A DNA stretch of 8,545 nt from UBA668 sp043740085. GTDB lineage: Bacteria > Actinomycetota > Acidimicrobiia > Acidimicrobiales > Ilumatobacteraceae. Every line of letters begins with the position of its first letter. Position 1 is the stretch's first letter. Position numbers and translations under genes: made by a program. This document shows positions 6,397-8,545 of the stretch, one piece after another. The notes beneath the pieces were generated by a model, which saw nothing but the letters and a program-made list of their open reading frames with translations, ran no database searches and had not been told where the DNA came from. The DNA lies in contig JAYUCY010000084.1 of the NCBI GenBank assembly GCA_043740085.1, positions 1 through 8,545 of the forward strand, read 5' to 3'.

Positions 6397-6467
6397 GACG
6401 ACTGCATCTTCTTTGCGGCCACGACGACCATGGCAATGATGGCTATAAGGAGAATCAGGCGCTTCAT
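6393..6467 (-). CDS. Putative tiny membrane peptide upstream of the dehydrogenase
   Basis: A 24-codon ORF beginning MKRLILLIAIIAMVVVAAKK: two basic residues, a hydrophobic helix at about 4-18, then two lysines, as in a single-pass membrane peptide. The ATG at 6467 lies 6 nt after a TAnnnT -10-like element (TACGCT on the minus strand), the spacing expected of a leaderless actinobacterial message; no Shine-Dalgarno is visible. Its TGA overlaps the proposed CTG start of the dehydrogenase, which suggests translational coupling. It loosely recalls the very small one-helix proteins common in this phylum, such as the DLW-39 family, but lacks their tail. It may instead be only a leader ORF, or the former N-terminus of a gene disrupted by a frameshift. 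Confidence 0.4.
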   Translation of the reverse strand: MKRLILLIAIIAMVVVAAKKMQSS

Positions 6468-6473
6468 GGCCGC

Positions 6474-6500
6474 AGCGTACTCACCCCATCTCGTTCACAA
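6474..6500 (-). promoter_or_regulatory. Possible promoter for the small ORF and dehydrogenase
   Basis: On the minus strand TTGTGA (6500-6495) and TACGCT (6479-6474) are separated by 15 nt, short of the ideal 17. The -10-like hexamer ends 6 nt before the ATG at 6467, so transcription would start at or beside the start codon. The element is judged by pattern only. Confidence 0.3.
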
Positions 6501-6511
6501 CCGCACGTGTG

Positions 6512-6562
6512 TCATCACCCCACTGAATCACACGCTGTCGTGATGAAGGGTCACGCTGTGAC
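6512..6562. promoter_or_regulatory. Clustered TCAC/GTGA repeats ahead of cobC, operator-like
   Basis: The 148 bp between the small ORF and cobC hold several related symmetric elements. TCATCAC at 6512-6518 pairs with GTGATGA at 6540-6546. ATCAC/GTGAT occurs at 6527-6531 and 6540-6544. The 13-bp palindrome GTCACGCTGTGAC lies at 6550-6562. The octamer CACGCTGT occurs at 6531-6538 and again at 6552-6559, exactly 21 bp apart, or two helical turns. This arrangement resembles binding sites for a dimeric regulator acting on the divergent genes. No B12-box riboswitch sequence was seen in the region. Confidence 0.4.
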
Positions 6563-6615
6563 ACCTGCGATTGTGAAGGCGCGACGGGCGGAGACGGTTG
6601 GGTACGGTGGCGGTC

Positions 6616-7518
6616 ATGGCCGGCGAATCTCATGGGGGCGATGCGTGGGCCGTGGCCGCGGCGATGGGGCTGCACGTCGACGATCTGATCGAGTTGTCGG
6701 CGAGTATGAACCCGGTGTTCGCGCCCGACGCTGAGTTGCTCGCCCGTCACCTGCCCGCGCTGGCCCGCTATCCCGACCCGACAGCAGCGACAGCGGCGTT
6801 GGCCGAAGCGATGGAGGTCGATCCTCGCCTGTTGCTGCTCACCAATGGCGGCTCGGAGGCGATTGCGTTGGTGGCGCGGCACCTTGTTCGCGGTGAGATC
6901 GTCGAGCCCGAGTTTTCGCTCTACCGTCGCCACCTGACGGAGGTAGCCGACGGTGCGGGGCGATGGCGGGCGAACCCGTCGAGTCCGCTCGGCGTGTTGG
7001 CGGGCGAGGGCGAGACGGCGGCGGTGTGGGACGAAGCGTTCTACCCGTTGGCGACGGGTCACTGGAGCCGAGGTGACAGCGACGCATGGCGCTTGGGCTC
7101 GATGACCAAATTGTGGGCATGCCCCGGGCTGCGGCTTGGCTATGTGATCGCGCCGTCGGCGCACGCCGCTGTTGCGGTGGCTGCCGACCAGCCGCGATGG
7201 TCGGTGAACGGACTTGCGTTGACCGTAGTTCCTGAGTTGTTGGCGCAGACTGACCTGCCCGGCTGGGCTGCGGAGGTGGCGCGCCTTCGGACACAGTTCG
7301 TCGATTCGTTGCGAGCCCTCGGCTTCGTGGCGCACGACACCAATGTGAACTGGGTGCTCGTCGAGCAGCCCGGCTTGCGTGAGGCCTTACTCGCTCACCT
7401 CGTTGTCGTTCGCGACTGCACCAGTTTTGGTCTGCCCGGTCTCGCGCGTGTCGCTATTCCGCGGCCCGCCGACCTCGATCGTGTGCTGGCGGCCTTCGCT
7501 GCCGTCGGTGCGCAGTGA
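6616..7518 (+). CDS. cobC: Threonine-phosphate decarboxylase-like PLP enzyme (cobalamin synthesis)
   Basis: A 300-residue fold-type I PLP protein of the HisC/CobC family. CobC-type enzymes (called CobD in Salmonella) decarboxylate L-threonine O-3-phosphate to (R)-1-amino-2-propanol phosphate, the linker of vitamin B12. Seen here: the family N-terminus HGGD at 6-9 with SASMNPVFAP at 28-37, TNGGSEAI at 76-83, Asp139 in VWDEAFYPL, PLP lysine Lys165 in SMTKLWACPGLRLGY, and substrate-carboxylate Arg278 in ARVAIP. It is somewhat short, as the family is often 330-360 residues. The ATG at 6616 is preferred over TTG 6598 or GTG 6607; no strong ribosome binding site separates them. Its stop overlaps the start of cobD/cbiB (GTGA), and that partner uses the product, which makes this assignment much firmer than a histidinol-phosphate aminotransferase. 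Confidence 0.87.
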   Translation: MAGESHGGDAWAVAAAMGLHVDDLIELSASMNPVFAPDAELLARHLPALARYPDPTAATAALAEAMEVDPRLLLLTNGGSEAIALVARHLVRGEIVEPEFSLYRRHLTEVADGAGRWRANPSSPLGVLAGEGETAAVWDEAFYPLATGHWSRGDSDAWRLGSMTKLWACPGLRLGYVIAPSAHAAVAVAADQPRWSVNGLALTVVPELLAQTDLPGWAAEVARLRTQFVDSLRALGFVAHDTNVNWVLVEQPGLREALLAHLVVVRDCTSFGLPGLARVAIPRPADLDRVLAAFAAVGAQ

Positions 7519-8429
7519 GCGGGCTGGGCGCCGCCGCAGGAGTGGCCATCGACGCGGTTGTCGGCGAGCCGCCGCTGGCCTGGCATCCGGTCGCCAAGTT
7601 CGGCTCGGCGATGATTGCGGTCGAGCGGCGCACGTACCGCGACTCTCGTGCCGCCGGCGTCGTTCATCTCGCCATCGGCACTGGCGGCGCAATGGCGATT
7701 GGCTTCGGTGCTCGGCGATTGTTTGGCCCTGTGCTTGCAACCGCTGCCGCGACTGCACTTGCCTGCGCGGGCCGGATGTTGGATGGCGAAGCGCTCGGCA
7801 TCGCCGACCACCTTGCCGCCGGCGACCTACCCGCCGCGCGGGAGGCGTTGTGCGCGCTGGCGGGCCGCACACCCGACGATCTCGATGAGTCGGAGATTGC
7901 GCGTGCCGTCATCGAGTCGGTCGCCGAGAACAGCGTCGACGCCGTCGTCTCCTCGATCTTGTGGGGCGTCGTTGGTGGGGCGCCGGCGGTGTTGGCGCAT
8001 CGGGCGACCAACACGCTCGACGCGATGATCGGTCACCACAACGAGCGGTACGAACACTTCGGTTGGGCCAGCGCCCGGCTGGACGACGTGCTCAATTTCC
8101 TGCCCGCCCGACTCGCGGCGGCAGCGGTCGCAGCGTGTCGGCCGCGTGCGGCGAAACTGGTCGGCGAGACGATCCGGCGCGACGCCCACCAACACCCGTC
8201 GCCGAATGGTGGCGTGATCGAGGCCGCGTATGCAGCTGCACTGGGCGTGAAGTTGGGCGGTGTCAATCGCTACGGCGACGAAGCCGAAGACCGCGGCACG
8301 TTGGGCGAAGGTCGCGCCCCCTTGGCCGCCGACATCCGAGCCGCGGTGAGCCTGCGCCGCCAGACAACGATGCTGTTGGCGGCTGCGGCCGCGGCGATTG
8401 GGTTGGTGCGGCTAGCGCGTCACCGCTGA
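7515..8429 (+). CDS. cobD: Adenosylcobinamide-phosphate synthase CobD/CbiB
   Basis: This integral membrane enzyme attaches aminopropanol (phosphate) to adenosylcobyric acid, giving adenosylcobinamide (phosphate). The product is 304 residues, normal for the family. Conserved blocks are visible in order: a GEPPLAWHPV block near 17-26, hydrophobic segments around 47-60 and 70-90, ESVAENSVDAVVSSILWG at about 135-152, ATNTLDAMIGHHNERYEHFG at about 164-183 followed by SARLDDVLNFLPARL, HPSPNGGVIEAAYAAALGVK near 232-251, and GGVNRYGDEAEDRGTLG. The C-terminus is a hydrophobic helix with a basic tail. The start is the GTG at 7515, overlapping the cobC stop as GTGA. The stop codon lies inside a hairpin leading to selC. 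Recognition is confident. Confidence 0.95.
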   Translation: MSGLGAAAGVAIDAVVGEPPLAWHPVAKFGSAMIAVERRTYRDSRAAGVVHLAIGTGGAMAIGFGARRLFGPVLATAAATALACAGRMLDGEALGIADHLAAGDLPAAREALCALAGRTPDDLDESEIARAVIESVAENSVDAVVSSILWGVVGGAPAVLAHRATNTLDAMIGHHNERYEHFGWASARLDDVLNFLPARLAAAAVAACRPRAAKLVGETIRRDAHQHPSPNGGVIEAAYAAALGVKLGGVNRYGDEAEDRGTLGEGRAPLAADIRAAVSLRRQTTMLLAAAAAAIGLVRLARHR

Positions 8430-8452
8430 CGTGCGACTAGATTCGTCAGCGG
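8423..8452 (+). terminator. Hairpin between cobD and selC
   Basis: CCGCTGACG (8423-8431) is the exact reverse complement of CGTCAGCGG (8444-8452), a 9-bp stem with a 12-nt loop. It contains the cobD stop codon on one arm, and the other arm takes the first two bases of the selenocysteine tRNA. No T-run follows, so it is not a classical intrinsic terminator; it may instead attenuate read-through or help processing of a joint transcript. Confidence 0.45.
8438..8443 (+). promoter_or_regulatory. Possible -10 element of selC
   Basis: TAGATT fits the TAnnnT actinobacterial -10 pattern and ends 7 nt before the tRNA 5' end, so transcription could begin almost at the mature end. No convincing -35 hexamer is visible 17 nt upstream. 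It lies in the loop of the 8423-8452 hairpin. Confidence 0.3.
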
Positions 8453-8545
8453 AGGTGTCCGGGTACCTGGTGGGCTCCGCCGCCTTCAAAGCGGTTGGGA
8501 CGAGCGATCCTCGTCCGGCGGGTTCGATTCCCGTCCACCTCCGCC
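8451..8545 (+). tRNA. selC: Selenocysteine tRNA (anticodon UCA), lacking only the last base of CCA
   Basis: This tRNA inserts selenocysteine at in-frame UGA codons. The length is 95 nt up to the window edge, far longer than a normal tRNA. The acceptor GGAGGTG pairs with CACCTCC (8536-8542), followed by G and CC, with the final A outside the window. The anticodon loop CTTCAAA (8484-8490) gives UCA at 8486-8488, on a stem CCGC/GCGG extended by a G-T pair. A perfect 7-bp variable arm, GGACGAG with CTCGTCC, spans 8498-8516 with a 5-nt loop; this extra-long arm is diagnostic. The T arm is GCGGG-TTCGATT-CCCGT. The base opposite T8458 is C8535, so the eighth acceptor pair is not canonical, as I recall for actinobacterial relatives. 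selA, selB and selD are not in the window. Confidence 0.96.

Noticed and set aside
6468..6615. Cobalamin riboswitch ahead of the B12 genes
   Set aside because: The gap is only 148 bp and I found no B12-box-like sequence or the multi-stem layout of that riboswitch.
6481..7335. Minus-strand open frame of 284 codons opposite cobC
   Set aside because: It is the shadow of cobC; the product is low-complexity and rich in Arg, Gln and His, with no family features.
1..8545. CRISPR array, insertion sequence or phage genes
   Set aside because: No regularly spaced repeats, transposase, integrase or phage-like reading frames are visible on either strand.

Overview
The window is a dense, GC-rich stretch of bacterial chromosome. 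It is most likely from an actinomycete-type bacterium (Actinomycetota). The evidence is high GC at third codon positions, many GTG or TTG starts and 4-nt stop/start overlaps, a start that looks leaderless, an MMPL transporter, and a pilus operon in the same order as the mycobacterial Rv3660c-Rv3654c locus. The lineage within the phylum cannot be fixed from the sequence; that part is inference.

Left part (1-1461): the 5' end of an MMPL/RND-type transporter gene runs off the left edge on the minus strand. It is divergent from rsgA, the circularly permuted ribosome-assembly GTPase, and the annotated start codons of the two genes overlap. rsgA converges with the pilus operon tail, with 13 bp between the stops.

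Centre (1475-5247, minus strand, transcribed right to left): a compact tad/Flp-type pilus or secretion operon runs tadZ/ssd - tadA - tadB - tadC - small Flp/DUF4244-like pilin - tadE - STAS-domain protein. Most junctions are ATGA or GTGA overlaps. The exception is a 45-nt gap with a strong ribosome binding site just before the pilin. TadZ positions or regulates the system, TadA is the motor ATPase, TadB and TadC form the inner-membrane platform, and the pilin and TadE are exported subunits sharing the same prepilin-like GQATxE motif. No prepilin peptidase is present in the window. A small STAS protein (anti-sigma-factor-antagonist type) closes the operon where mycobacteria carry another small secreted-type protein. 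Upstream of tadZ lies 192 bp without a gene, holding a structured inverted/direct repeat and a hairpin at the tadZ ribosome binding site.

Right-centre (5440-6467, minus strand): a D-2-hydroxyacid dehydrogenase whose conserved N-terminus extends upstream of its first conventional start codon, preceded by a tiny membrane peptide that overlaps it and appears to be leaderless.

Right part (6616-8545, plus strand): two cobalamin-synthesis genes, cobC-like threonine-phosphate decarboxylase and cobD/cbiB, overlap by 4 nt and together make and attach the aminopropanol linker of vitamin B12. They are followed at once by selC, the selenocysteine tRNA with anticodon UCA, which the window truncates by one base (the A of CCA). 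A 9-bp hairpin spans the cobD stop and the first two bases of the tRNA. The presence of selC implies the organism can make selenoproteins. No wholly new system is evident; the most unusual points are the STAS gene in the pilus operon, the dehydrogenase start, and the repeat structures in the two intergenic regions.
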